Source: Clostridia bacterium
GTDB taxonomy: Bacteria > Bacillota_A > Clostridia > Christensenellales > Aristaeellaceae
DNA: 6,809 nt
NCBI GenBank assembly: GCA_017432405.1
Contig: JAFRJF010000119.1
Coordinates: 1 to 6,809 of the forward strand
Direction of reading: 5' to 3'
Below the pieces are notes generated by a model that was not told where the DNA came from, did no database searches, and saw only the letters and a list, made by a program, of their open reading frames with translations. Position numbers and translations under genes: made by a program. The first letter of the stretch is position 1, and each line of letters opens with the position of its first letter. Shown here in pieces: positions 1 through 5,949 of this stretch.

Positions 1-2
1 CG

Positions 3-224
3 GCCTCCCAAAGCCTTCCCCAGGCAGCGAAGCTGCCGGTTCAGGGGAAGGTGGATTTCGGTGAAAACGCTTGCGTTTTTGCCGAAAGACGGATGAGGTC
101 GTTCTCTTGGGAGGAAGCGCGCAAACCATCGTTACCGCAGGGGGACCGACCTCATCCGACCCGCTTCGCGGCCCACCTTCCCCTGAACCGCTCCCTTCGG
201 TCGCTGGGGAAGGCTTTGGGAGGC
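3..224. repeat. Large nested palindromic intergenic repeat, copy 1
   Basis: The element folds back on itself in nested perfect inverted repeats: 3-23 with 204-224 (21 bp), 37-54 with 173-190 (18 bp) and 90-101 with 147-158 (12 bp). Side hairpins sit between them: GGCAGC-GAA-GCTGCC at 23-37 (its base overlaps the outer arm), TTTCGG/CCGAAA enclosing AAAACGC-TT-GCGTTTT at 56-87, and CCGC-TTC-GCGG at 161-171. The result is a cloverleaf-like shape with a central loop around 102-146. No convincing coding capacity is present. A second copy lies at 6554 in the same orientation. It may be a MITE-like or REP-like element or a structured RNA; the sequence alone does not decide. The palindromes are seen directly; the family identity is unknown to me. 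Confidence 0.85.
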
Positions 225-235
225 GACGCTGTTCT

Positions 236-266
236 CCCTAACCCCTAAAACCAAACCCCTAACCCC
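236..266 (-). other. Telomere-like C-rich run; possible G-quadruplex on the minus strand
   Basis: The plus strand carries C-runs at 236-238, 242-245, 256-259 and 263-266, separated mostly by TAA-type spacers (CCCTAACCCC and AACCCCTTAA motifs). Read on the minus strand this is GGGG-TTA-GGGG, a 10-nt spacer, then GGGG-TTA-GGG, which meets the simple four-tract pattern for a G-quadruplex with one long loop. It lies just downstream of the hairpin at 269-305 in the direction of transcription of the synthetase gene. Whether it forms or acts in termination is not shown. Confidence 0.4.
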
Positions 267-268
267 TT

Positions 269-305
269 AACTACTGATTTGTCGCGCTGCGACAAATCAG
301 TAGTT
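269..305 (-). terminator. Perfect 17-bp hairpin after the acyl-CoA synthetase gene, probable terminator
   Basis: Arms 269-285 and 289-305 are perfectly complementary around a 3-nt loop (286-288). The hairpin begins 8 nt beyond the synthetase stop codon (314-316 on the minus strand). It lacks the run of U expected of a classical intrinsic terminator; the transcript instead continues into AAGGGG. It could be a terminator, an mRNA 3'-end stabiliser, or the remnant of a palindromic element. Part of the left arm sequence, CTGATTTGTCG, recurs at 6529-6539. Confidence 0.55.
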
Positions 306-313
306 GCCTCTCG

Positions 314-2584
314 TCACAGCTTATTCCTCTGGATCTTGCCGCTGATGGTCTTGGGCAGCTCGTCGCGGAAGACCACGATGCGGGGGTACTTGTAGGGGGC
401 GGTGCGCTTCTTGACGTAGTTCTGGATGTCCTTCTTCAGGTCGTCGGTGCCCTCGATGCCCTTGGTGAGCACGATGGAGGCCTTGACCACCTGGCCGCGG
501 ATCTCGTCCGGGGCGGCGGAGACGCCGCACTCCAGCACGTAGGGCAGCTCCATGATGACGCTCTCGATCTCGAACGGCCCGATGCGGTAGCCGGAGGACT
601 TGATCACGTCGTCGGTGCGGCTGACGTACCAGTAGTAGCCGTCCTCATCCCGCCAGGCCATGTCCCGGGTGTGGTACAGGCCGTCGTGCCATACGGTGTC
701 GGTGGCCTCCTGGTTGCCGTAGTAGCCGGCGAACAGGCCGCAGGGGATCTCCTTGTCGGTGCGGATGACGATCTCGCCGGGCTCGCCGACCTTCACCGGG
801 TTGCCGTCCGGGTCCACCAGGTCCACGTCGAACAGCGGGCTGGGCTTGCCCATGGAGCCCACCTTCGGCGTGGTGCCGGCGAAGTTGCCCAGCACCAGCG
901 TGGTCTCGGTCTGGCCGAAGGCCTCCATGATGGAAAGGCCGGTGGTCTTCTTGAACAGGTTGAACACCTCGGGGTTCAGGGCCTCGCCGGCGGTGCAGGC
1001 GCACTTGATGCTCGACAGGTCGTACTTCGAGATATCCTCGCGGATCAGGAAGCGGTACATGGTGGGCGGCGCGCAGAAGGTGGTGATGTTGTACTTCGCG
1101 AACATCGGCAGTATGTCGTGGGCGTTGAAGCGGTCGAAGTCGTACACGAACACCGCGCACTCGTTCATCCATTGCCCGTACAGCTTGCCCCACAGCGCCT
1201 TGCCCCAGCCGGTGTCGGAGATGGTCAGGTGCAGGCCGTCCGGCTCCACGCAGTGCCAATAGTGGGCGGTGATGAAGTGGCCCAGGGGATAGTTGTGGTC
1301 GTGCATGGCCAGCTTCGGGTAGCCGGTGGTGCCGGAGGAGAAGAACATGACCATCGGGTCGGAGCCCTTCGGGGAATCCTCGGTGCGGGGGAAGGTGGAG
1401 CGGTAGCGCAGGTATTCCTCGTCGAAGTCGCGCCAGCCCTCCCGCTTGCCGCCGCAGAGTATGCGGGTGGTCACATAGGGGCAGGTCTCGAAGGCCTCCT
1501 CGGCGTGCAACGCGCCTTCGCCGTCGGCGGTCATGCAGATGGCGGTGACGCCCGCAGTCTCGAAGCGGTACTCGTAATCCTTCTTCAGCAGCTGGTCCGT
1601 GGCGGGGATGGCCACCGCGCCCAGCTTGTGCAGCGCCATCATCACCACCCAGAACTGCCAGTTGCGCCTCAGCACCAGCATCACCCGGTCGCCCTTCTTG
1701 ATGCCCAGGGCCTTGAAGTAGTTGGCGGCGCGGTTGGACTTGCGGCTGATGTCCTCGAAGGTGAAGCGCTTTTCGTTCATGTAGCGGTCCACGTGCAGCA
1801 TGGCCAGCTTGTCCGGCTTGCGCTCGGCCAGGCGGTCCACGATGTCGAAGGCGAAGTTGAAGTTTTCCCGGTTCGGGAATTCGATGTGCAGCAGGTGGCC
1901 CTCGCCGTCCTCGTCCAGGTTGACGAAGTCGTCATAGACCATGTGCTGCTTGGGCAGGCGCACGGGCATGACCGCCTCGACGATCTTGTCCTGCTCGGTC
2001 TCCTCGCCGGGCATGACCACGGCCACGAAGGTGCAGTCCCTGCCGCCGGTGGCGATTTCGCCGTGGGGAGTGGAGGAGTTGTAGTAGATGCAGTCGCCCT
2101 CCTTGAGGTGCTCCACATGGTCGCCCACGCGCACCAGCAGCTCGCCGGAGAGGATCAGGTCGAATTCCTGGCCGGGGTGGGAGTGGGTGTGGATGGGCTG
2201 GTTCTGCAGCTCCTCGGAGTAGCTGTAGGTGACCCAGAAAGGCTCGCCGATCTTCTGGCTGAACATGGGCGCCAGGTTGCTGATCTCGATGCCCTCCTCA
2301 CGGGCGGTGATGGTGGCCTCGCCCTTGCGGGTGACGGTGTAGGAGCGCAGGTTGGCGCTGCGGCCCTCGATCAGGTCGGTGATGTCCACGCCGAAGATGC
2401 GGGCGCAATTGTGTATAAAGGTGAAGGGCAGGTCGGCTTTGCCGGCCTCGTAGTCCATGTAGGTCTCTACATCCAGCTTGGTCTGCTCGGCCATGTAGAC
2501 CACCGAATAGCCCGCGATTTCGCGCAGGGCCTTGATTCGGGTGCCAACCTCGTAGAGCATGCCGGTCATCTCAGTCGCGTTCAT
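314..2584 (-). CDS. HTH-cupin-acyl-CoA synthetase fusion (AMP-forming), under isoleucine T-box
   Basis: The 756-residue protein has three parts. Residues 12-72 are an XRE-like helix-turn-helix. Residues 115-192 are a small cupin with the full HxHx3Ex6G motif (H134, H136, E140, G147) and a second-motif H174. Residues 240-756 are an AMP-forming acyl-CoA synthetase with SSGTTGYPK (416-424), EAFGQTE (554-560), YHTRD (637-641), the hinge region near R656-D659 and the terminal PKTISGKIQR with catalytic lysine K750. The text around 459-510 (WGKALWGKLYG, TTFCAPPTMYRFLI) resembles the medium-chain/branched-chain synthetase family. It would convert a carboxylic acid, ATP and CoA to acyl-CoA in the cytoplasm. 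AAGGAGG at 2594-2600, 9 nt upstream, supports the first ATG. The T-box leader suggests 2-methylbutyrate as substrate, but this is inferred. The HTH-cupin part may bind DNA and a metabolite. Confidence 0.93.
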   Translation of the reverse strand: MNATEMTGMLYEVGTRIKALREIAGYSVVYMAEQTKLDVETYMDYEAGKADLPFTFIHNCARIFGVDITDLIEGRSANLRSYTVTRKGEATITAREEGIEISNLAPMFSQKIGEPFWVTYSYSEELQNQPIHTHSHPGQEFDLILSGELLVRVGDHVEHLKEGDCIYYNSSTPHGEIATGGRDCTFVAVVMPGEETEQDKIVEAVMPVRLPKQHMVYDDFVNLDEDGEGHLLHIEFPNRENFNFAFDIVDRLAERKPDKLAMLHVDRYMNEKRFTFEDISRKSNRAANYFKALGIKKGDRVMLVLRRNWQFWVVMMALHKLGAVAIPATDQLLKKDYEYRFETAGVTAICMTADGEGALHAEEAFETCPYVTTRILCGGKREGWRDFDEEYLRYRSTFPRTEDSPKGSDPMVMFFSSGTTGYPKLAMHDHNYPLGHFITAHYWHCVEPDGLHLTISDTGWGKALWGKLYGQWMNECAVFVYDFDRFNAHDILPMFAKYNITTFCAPPTMYRFLIREDISKYDLSSIKCACTAGEALNPEVFNLFKKTTGLSIMEAFGQTETTLVLGNFAGTTPKVGSMGKPSPLFDVDLVDPDGNPVKVGEPGEIVIRTDKEIPCGLFAGYYGNQEATDTVWHDGLYHTRDMAWRDEDGYYWYVSRTDDVIKSSGYRIGPFEIESVIMELPYVLECGVSAAPDEIRGQVVKASIVLTKGIEGTDDLKKDIQNYVKKRTAPYKYPRIVVFRDELPKTISGKIQRNKL

Positions 2585-2654
2585 GGGGAATCTCCTCCTT
2601 TTTCGTCGTACCTCGGGTCAATCGAACATCTCACGTCTGGGTCAAGGCGTATGG

Positions 2655-2667
2655 TATGCCTGGCATA
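2655..2667. promoter_or_regulatory. 13-bp palindrome between T-box terminator and synthetase start
   Basis: TATGCC-T-GGCATA is a perfect palindrome with a single central base. It lies directly after the U-run of the T-box terminator and about 70 nt before the synthetase ATG. It could be an operator for the HTH domain encoded by the gene itself or simply a small RNA hairpin; no second full copy is visible near the divergent promoter. Confidence 0.25.
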
Positions 2668-2717
2668 AAAAAACCCGCCTCACGGATGCGTTCTTACCGC
2701 ATCGTTTGAGACGAGTT
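2667..2717 (-). terminator. T-box intrinsic terminator with competing antiterminator
   Basis: On the minus strand, ACTCGTCTCA pairs with TGAGGCGGGT (10 bp with U-G pairs) and continues into CGATGCG/CGCATCCG around the loop GTAAGAA. It is followed by seven U (2673-2667). The CTCAA segment of the 5' arm (2710-2706) is also the closing strand of the antiterminator, where it pairs with TTGAG (2742-2738), so the two folds exclude each other. This is the standard T-box transcriptional attenuator. Confidence 0.9.
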
Positions 2718-2960
2718 GCAATCAACCCGCGGTACCACTCAAATTGCGCATCTTTGCGCCACTTCAGGCTCCAACAAGCCCTAAGCCTTTACGCAGCTTT
2801 CACGGGAAGCGTCTACTCTATCCAAGGGATATTTCGGGCTTCCGGCTCGGAAGTGATGGGCGTCTGAGCCTTCGGGGATCGGCCTTGCAGCATACAGCCG
2901 ACTCTCTGTGCACCCTCGAACTCTGCCGTCTTCGTCATCGCCTTTGGTGAATATTCGATT
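2667..2960 (-). promoter_or_regulatory. T-box riboswitch, isoleucine (AUC) specifier
   Basis: The leader RNA contains Stem I with K-turn elements GATGA (2939-2935) and GA (2848-2847) flanked by GGC/GCC, and the GAAG/CTTC helix (2933-2930 with 2853-2850). The AGAGA bulge (2907-2903) and distal stem GTCGGC/GCCGAT with loop TGTATGCTGCAAG follow. On the 3' side of the specifier loop the sequence is ATC-A-CTTC, placing the codon AUC (isoleucine) at 2857-2855. Linker hairpins come next (for example GCGCA/TGCGC near 2759-2746). The T-box is GAGTGGTACCGCGGG (2740-2726), whose UGGU bulge (2737-2734) would pair with an ACCA 3' end, matching the A73 discriminator of tRNA-Ile. Antiterminator helices are TTGAG/CTCAA and GCGGGTT/AACTCGT. 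Uncharged tRNA-Ile should therefore allow read-through into the synthetase gene. The canonical AGUA/GAA loop-E motif is not obvious. Confidence 0.93.
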
Positions 2961-2966
2961 GAGGCT

Positions 2967-2995
2967 ATTCTATCACCGAAGCGCGCCGTTGTCAA
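2967..2995 (-). promoter_or_regulatory. Promoter of the T-box/synthetase transcript
   Basis: On the minus strand TTGACA (2995-2990) is a perfect -35 box, followed by a 17-nt spacer and TAGAAT (2972-2967), a 5/6 match to the -10 box. Transcription would begin near 2960, a little upstream of T-box Stem I, which fits the leader length well. Confidence 0.85.
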
Positions 2996-3007
2996 AGCTT
3001 TTCGGGG

Positions 3008-3020
3008 TTAAATTTAAATT
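3008..3020. promoter_or_regulatory. AT-rich palindrome upstream of the leftward promoter
   Basis: TTAAATTTAA (3008-3017) and AATTTAAATT (3011-3020) are overlapping perfect 10-bp palindromes in an otherwise GC-rich genome. They start 13 bp upstream of the leftward -35 box and lie between the two divergent promoters. This is the position of an UP element or of an operator that could affect both transcription units. Function is inferred from position only. Confidence 0.3.
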
Positions 3021-3091
3021 ATGGCGGGAATAAAGTCGAATGAAATATTGTTGTCCACGGGGAATGTTCGGGTTTTGGCGGCATTTGTTAC

Positions 3092-3120
3092 TTGACAAGC
3101 GGGGTCGAAACTGGTAGATT
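3092..3120 (+). promoter_or_regulatory. Promoter of the ATPase-oxidoreductase operon
   Basis: TTGACA (3092-3097), a 17-nt spacer and TAGATT (3115-3120) form a sigma-A-type promoter. Transcription should start near 3127, leaving a leader of only about 20 nt before the ATG at 3149. There is thus no room for a riboswitch on this side. The -35 boxes of the two divergent promoters are 96 bp apart. Confidence 0.8.
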
Positions 3121-3148
3121 TATTTAAAGCGTGAAAGGGGGAGAAGGC

Positions 3149-3865
3149 ATGCCGGAATTCAGCGGACTGCGCGCGCCGGATCGCCGGATCACGGTGGTCA
3201 CCGGCCACTACGGCAGCGGCAAGACTGAGTTCTGCGTGAGCCTGGCCATGCGGCTGGCGCGGCTGGGCTACGGGCCCTATAAGCGGCTGGCCCTGATCGA
3301 CCTGGACATCGCCAACCCCTACTTCCGCTCCCGCGAGCGGAAGACTCAGCTGGAGGCCGCCGGCGTGTCCGTCTACGGAAACGCCTACGAGCACGAGATC
3401 ACCGCCGAGCTGCCGGCCCTGGGCGCGAATATCCGCGCGCCGCTGGAGGATAAGGACTGCCGGGTGATCGTGGACGTGGGCGGCAACGACACCGGCGCGC
3501 TGGTGCTGAACCAGTTCGCCAAGTACCTGGGGCCGGAGGATGCGCTGTTTTTGATCGTCGTCAACGCCAACCGCCCCGAGACCCGGGACCTGGAGGGCGC
3601 GCTTGAACACCTTCAGGCCATCGAGCGCAAGACCGGGCGGCGCATCGACGGGGTCATCAACAACTGCCACATGCTGCTGGAAACCCAGGCCGCCGACATC
3701 GAGAAGGGCCACCGGCTGTGCGAGGAATTCTGCCGACAGACAGGCCGGTTCCTTTGGTGCGATTGCTACCCCGGGGGCATCGTGCCGGCGGAGGAAATCG
3801 CGGGGAAATACGAATACCTGCTGCCACTGGGGCTGTACATGCGGCCCAGCTGGATCGACAAATAG
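3149..3865 (+). CDS. P-loop ATPase of unknown role, first gene of the 2-oxoacid oxidoreductase operon
   Basis: This 238-residue cytoplasmic protein has a Walker A motif GHYGSGKT (19-26). A following DLDIANPYFRSRE segment (51-63) resembles the switch region of ParA/MinD/ArsA-type ATPases, and a Walker B-like stretch VIVDVGG lies at 106-112. A cysteine group lies near the C-terminus (C191, C195, C204, C206), with C173 before it. No signal peptide or membrane segment is visible. The ATG at 3149 is preferred over the in-frame GTG at 3131: AAGGGGG (3135-3141) is 7 nt before the ATG, while the GTG would fall almost at the predicted transcript start. The gene leads the operon and ends 33 nt before the ferredoxin start. 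Proteins of this type are often annotated only as ATP-binding proteins. A role in assembling or loading the Fe-S oxidoreductase is a guess from context. Confidence 0.88.
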   Translation: MPEFSGLRAPDRRITVVTGHYGSGKTEFCVSLAMRLARLGYGPYKRLALIDLDIANPYFRSRERKTQLEAAGVSVYGNAYEHEITAELPALGANIRAPLEDKDCRVIVDVGGNDTGALVLNQFAKYLGPEDALFLIVVNANRPETRDLEGALEHLQAIERKTGRRIDGVINNCHMLLETQAADIEKGHRLCEEFCRQTGRFLWCDCYPGGIVPAEEIAGKYEYLLPLGLYMRPSWIDK

Positions 3866-3898
3866 ATCAGTAGGATTAACAAGGGAGGCCAAGTGAGA

Positions 3899-4129
3899 AT
3901 GGCAAAGAGGTTCAAGGTCGTCTTCGACCGGGAGCGCTGCAAGGGCTGCGAGCTTTGCAAGAGCTTTTGCCCGAAGCAGATCATCGAAATGGACACGCAG
4001 GTGAACGCGAAGGGCTACTGTCCCGCGAAGATCACCGAGCAGGCGCAGTGCATCGGCTGCCAGAGCTGCGCCACCGTGTGTCCGGACTGCGCGATCGAGA
4101 TCTATCAGCTGGAGGAGGGGGAAGCATGA
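3899..4129 (+). CDS. 2-oxoacid:ferredoxin oxidoreductase delta subunit (2x[4Fe-4S] ferredoxin)
   Basis: This 76-residue ferredoxin-type subunit has two classical CxxCxxCxxxCP motifs: C14, C17, C20, C24 and C51, C54, C57, C61. An extra cysteine, C64, follows the second motif. It would hold two [4Fe-4S] clusters and pass electrons between the catalytic subunits and free ferredoxin. The start is uncertain: GGGAGG (3883-3888) lies 4 nt before an in-frame GTG at 3893 and 10 nt before the ATG at 3899. The ATG gives MAKRFKVVFDRERC, which resembles other KorD/VorD N-termini, and was chosen. The stop codon overlaps the start of the alpha subunit in an ATGA arrangement, indicating translational coupling. 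Confidence 0.92.
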   Translation: MAKRFKVVFDRERCKGCELCKSFCPKQIIEMDTQVNAKGYCPAKITEQAQCIGCQSCATVCPDCAIEIYQLEEGEA

Positions 4130-5202
4130 GCGACAAGGTATTGATGAAGGGCAACGAGGCCTTCGCGGAGGCCGTCATTCGCGGCGGCGTGCGCTTCTAC
4201 TTCGGCTATCCCATCACGCCCCAGAGCGAGATTCCCGAGTTCATGAGCCGCGAGCTACCCAAGCGGGGCGGCAAATTCCTGCAGGCCGAGAGCGAGCTGG
4301 GCGCCATCAACATGGCCTACGGCTGCGGCGCGGCCGGCGGCAACGGCTTTATCTCTTCCTCTTCCCCGGGCATCGCGCTGATGCAGGAGGGCATGAGCTT
4401 CCTGTGCGGCGCGGAGGTGCCGGTGACGCTTCTGAACGTGTCCCGCGGCGGCCCCGGCATCGGCTCGATCCAGCCCGGCCAGGCCGACTACAACCAGGTC
4501 ACCCGCGGCGGCGGCAACGGCGATTACCGCATCCCCGTGTTTGCCCCGGCGAGCATCCAGGAGGCCGTGGACATCCTCTACGAGGCCCCGTCCATCGCCG
4601 ACAAGTACCGCAACCCCGTGATGGTGCTGGCCGACGGCCTGATGGGCCAGATGATGGAGCCCGTGGTGCTGCCAGAGCCGAAGCACGCCTATACCAGCGA
4701 GGAGATCCCCACCGCCAAGCCCTGGGCCATCTCCGGCAGCGAGAAGGGCGAGCGCAGCGTGGTCAAGAGCCTGCGCCTGCAGCCCGAGGTGCTGGAGGCC
4801 CACGTGGAGCACCTGTACGAGAAGTACGCAGAGATGGAGAAGGAACTGGAACGGGTCGAGTGCGTGGACCTGGAGGACGCCGAGGTCGTGTTCGTGGCCT
4901 TCGGCACGATGGCGCGCCTGGCCCGGGAGGCCATGGAGCTGTTGGCGGCCCAGGGCATCAAGGCCGGCATGATCCGGCCCATCAGCCTGTGGCCCTATCC
5001 CTATAAAGCCTTCGACCGGATTTCCGACAAGACCAAGGCGGTCATTTCCGTCGAGCTGAGCATGGGTCAGATGCTCCAGGACATCAACCTGGGCGTCAAG
5101 GGCCGCGTGCCGGTGAAGCTGATCCACCGCGTCGGCGGCATGCTGCCCACGTCGCTGGAGGTCGTTGAAAAGACGAAGAAGATACTGGAGGAAGTGCGAT
5201 GA
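4126..5202 (+). CDS. vorB: 2-oxoacid:ferredoxin oxidoreductase alpha subunit, VorB type
   Basis: This 358-residue subunit has the usual length of separate KorA/VorB alpha chains. The N-terminal pyrimidine-binding domain shows YPITP (28-32), the QAESE segment (53-57) and the glycine-rich RGGPGIGSIQPGQADYNQ region (107-124). The C-terminal part (250-358) is the transketolase-like domain II, with AFGTMARLAREA and the IRPISLWP stretch. With the beta subunit it forms the thiamine-diphosphate active site that converts a 2-oxoacid and CoA to acyl-CoA, CO2 and reduced ferredoxin, reversibly. The sequence looks most like proteins annotated as 3-methyl-2-oxobutanoate dehydrogenase subunit VorB (branched-chain 2-oxoacids). 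Related 2-oxoglutarate enzymes share these motifs, so substrate choice rests partly on the nearby isoleucine T-box. It overlaps the beta subunit by ATGA. Confidence 0.93.
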   Translation: MSDKVLMKGNEAFAEAVIRGGVRFYFGYPITPQSEIPEFMSRELPKRGGKFLQAESELGAINMAYGCGAAGGNGFISSSSPGIALMQEGMSFLCGAEVPVTLLNVSRGGPGIGSIQPGQADYNQVTRGGGNGDYRIPVFAPASIQEAVDILYEAPSIADKYRNPVMVLADGLMGQMMEPVVLPEPKHAYTSEEIPTAKPWAISGSEKGERSVVKSLRLQPEVLEAHVEHLYEKYAEMEKELERVECVDLEDAEVVFVAFGTMARLAREAMELLAAQGIKAGMIRPISLWPYPYKAFDRISDKTKAVISVELSMGQMLQDINLGVKGRVPVKLIHRVGGMLPTSLEVVEKTKKILEEVR

Positions 5203-5948
5203 AACCTGTATTTACCGTTACAAAAGGCATGCTGCCCGTCAGCACCAGCTATTGTCCCGGCTGCACCCACGGCGTCGCACACCGCATCATCATGGAGACG
5301 CTGGACGAGATGGGCCTGCTGGGCAAGACCCTTGGCGTGGCCCCCATCGGCTGCTCCGTCGTGGCGCACCAGTTCATGAACGTGGATATGTGCGAGGCCG
5401 CCCACGGCCGCGCCCCGGCGGTGGCTTCCGGCATCCGCCGCGTCCACCCCGACAAGGTCGTGTTCACCTACCAGGGCGACGGCGACCTGGCCTCCATCGG
5501 CATGGGCGAGATCGTCCACGCCGCGGCCCGTGGCGAGAAGTTCTCCACCTTCTTCATCAACAACGGCATCTACGGCATGACCGGCGGCCAGATGGCCCCG
5601 ACCACGCTGATCGGCCAGCGCTCCACCACGTCGGTGGACGGCCGCACCCGCGAGCAGGCGGGCATGCCGCTGCGCATCTGCGAGCTGCTGGCGACCCTGG
5701 ACGGCCCGGCCTACATCGAGCGCGTGTCGCTGGATTCCCCGGCCCACATCCGCGCCGCCAAGAAGGCCGTGCGCAAGGCCTTCGAGTACCAGCTGGCCGG
5801 CAAGGGCTTCACATTCGTGGAGCTGCTGAGCACCTGCCCGACCAACTGGGGCCTGACGCCCTACGAAGCCATGAAGCGCATGGGCAGCGAAGTGGCGGCC
5901 TATTATCCGCTGGGCGTGTACAAGGATACCGGGAAGGAGGACAAGTAA
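5199..5948 (+). CDS. 2-oxoacid:ferredoxin oxidoreductase beta subunit (thiamine diphosphate-binding)
   Basis: This 249-residue subunit has the TPP/Mg signature GDGD (93-96) ending in NN (121-122). It also has the four cysteines expected to hold the proximal [4Fe-4S] cluster of this family: C19 and C22 in YCPGCTH, C52 in IGCS and C213 in STCPTNW. It carries the cofactor and, with the alpha subunit, forms the catalytic core; electrons then go to the ferredoxin subunit. GGAGG (5187-5191) sits 7 nt before the ATG, inside the end of the alpha gene, and the ATGA overlap supports tight coupling. The family covers 2-oxoglutarate and branched-chain 2-oxoacid enzymes (KorB/VorA-like); these motifs alone do not separate them. 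Confidence 0.93.
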   Translation: MKPVFTVTKGMLPVSTSYCPGCTHGVAHRIIMETLDEMGLLGKTLGVAPIGCSVVAHQFMNVDMCEAAHGRAPAVASGIRRVHPDKVVFTYQGDGDLASIGMGEIVHAAARGEKFSTFFINNGIYGMTGGQMAPTTLIGQRSTTSVDGRTREQAGMPLRICELLATLDGPAYIERVSLDSPAHIRAAKKAVRKAFEYQLAGKGFTFVELLSTCPTNWGLTPYEAMKRMGSEVAAYYPLGVYKDTGKEDK

Positions 5949-5949
5949 C

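Noticed and set aside
51..248. A 65-codon open frame inside repeat copy 1
   Set aside because: It runs through the nested inverted repeats and the sequence is explained by palindromic structure; no ribosome binding site or recognisable motif.
671..2668. A 665-codon open frame on the plus strand opposite the synthetase gene
   Set aside because: It is the antisense shadow of a GC-rich gene: low-complexity, Val/Gly/His/Ala-rich translation, no recognisable domain, and the opposite strand encodes a protein with complete synthetase motifs.
2821..2840. Alternative specifier: tyrosine UAU or isoleucine AUA in GAAATATCCCTTGG
   Set aside because: At first it looked like GAA-codon, but it lies outside Stem I. 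The K-turn, GAAG/CTTC helix and GGC/GCC base pairs fit only when AUC at 2857-2855 is the specifier.
2559..2995. Short open frames on both strands over the synthetase upstream region
   Set aside because: They coincide with the T-box leader and promoter, which fully account for the sequence.
3131..3148. GTG start six codons upstream for the ATPase
   Set aside because: The predicted transcription start near 3127 leaves no room for a ribosome binding site, while AAGGGGG is well placed for the ATG at 3149.
3014..3892. A 292-codon minus-strand open frame opposite the ATPase gene
   Set aside because: The plus strand has a promoter, ribosome binding site and Walker motifs; the minus frame has composition typical of antisense frames and would start inside the operon.
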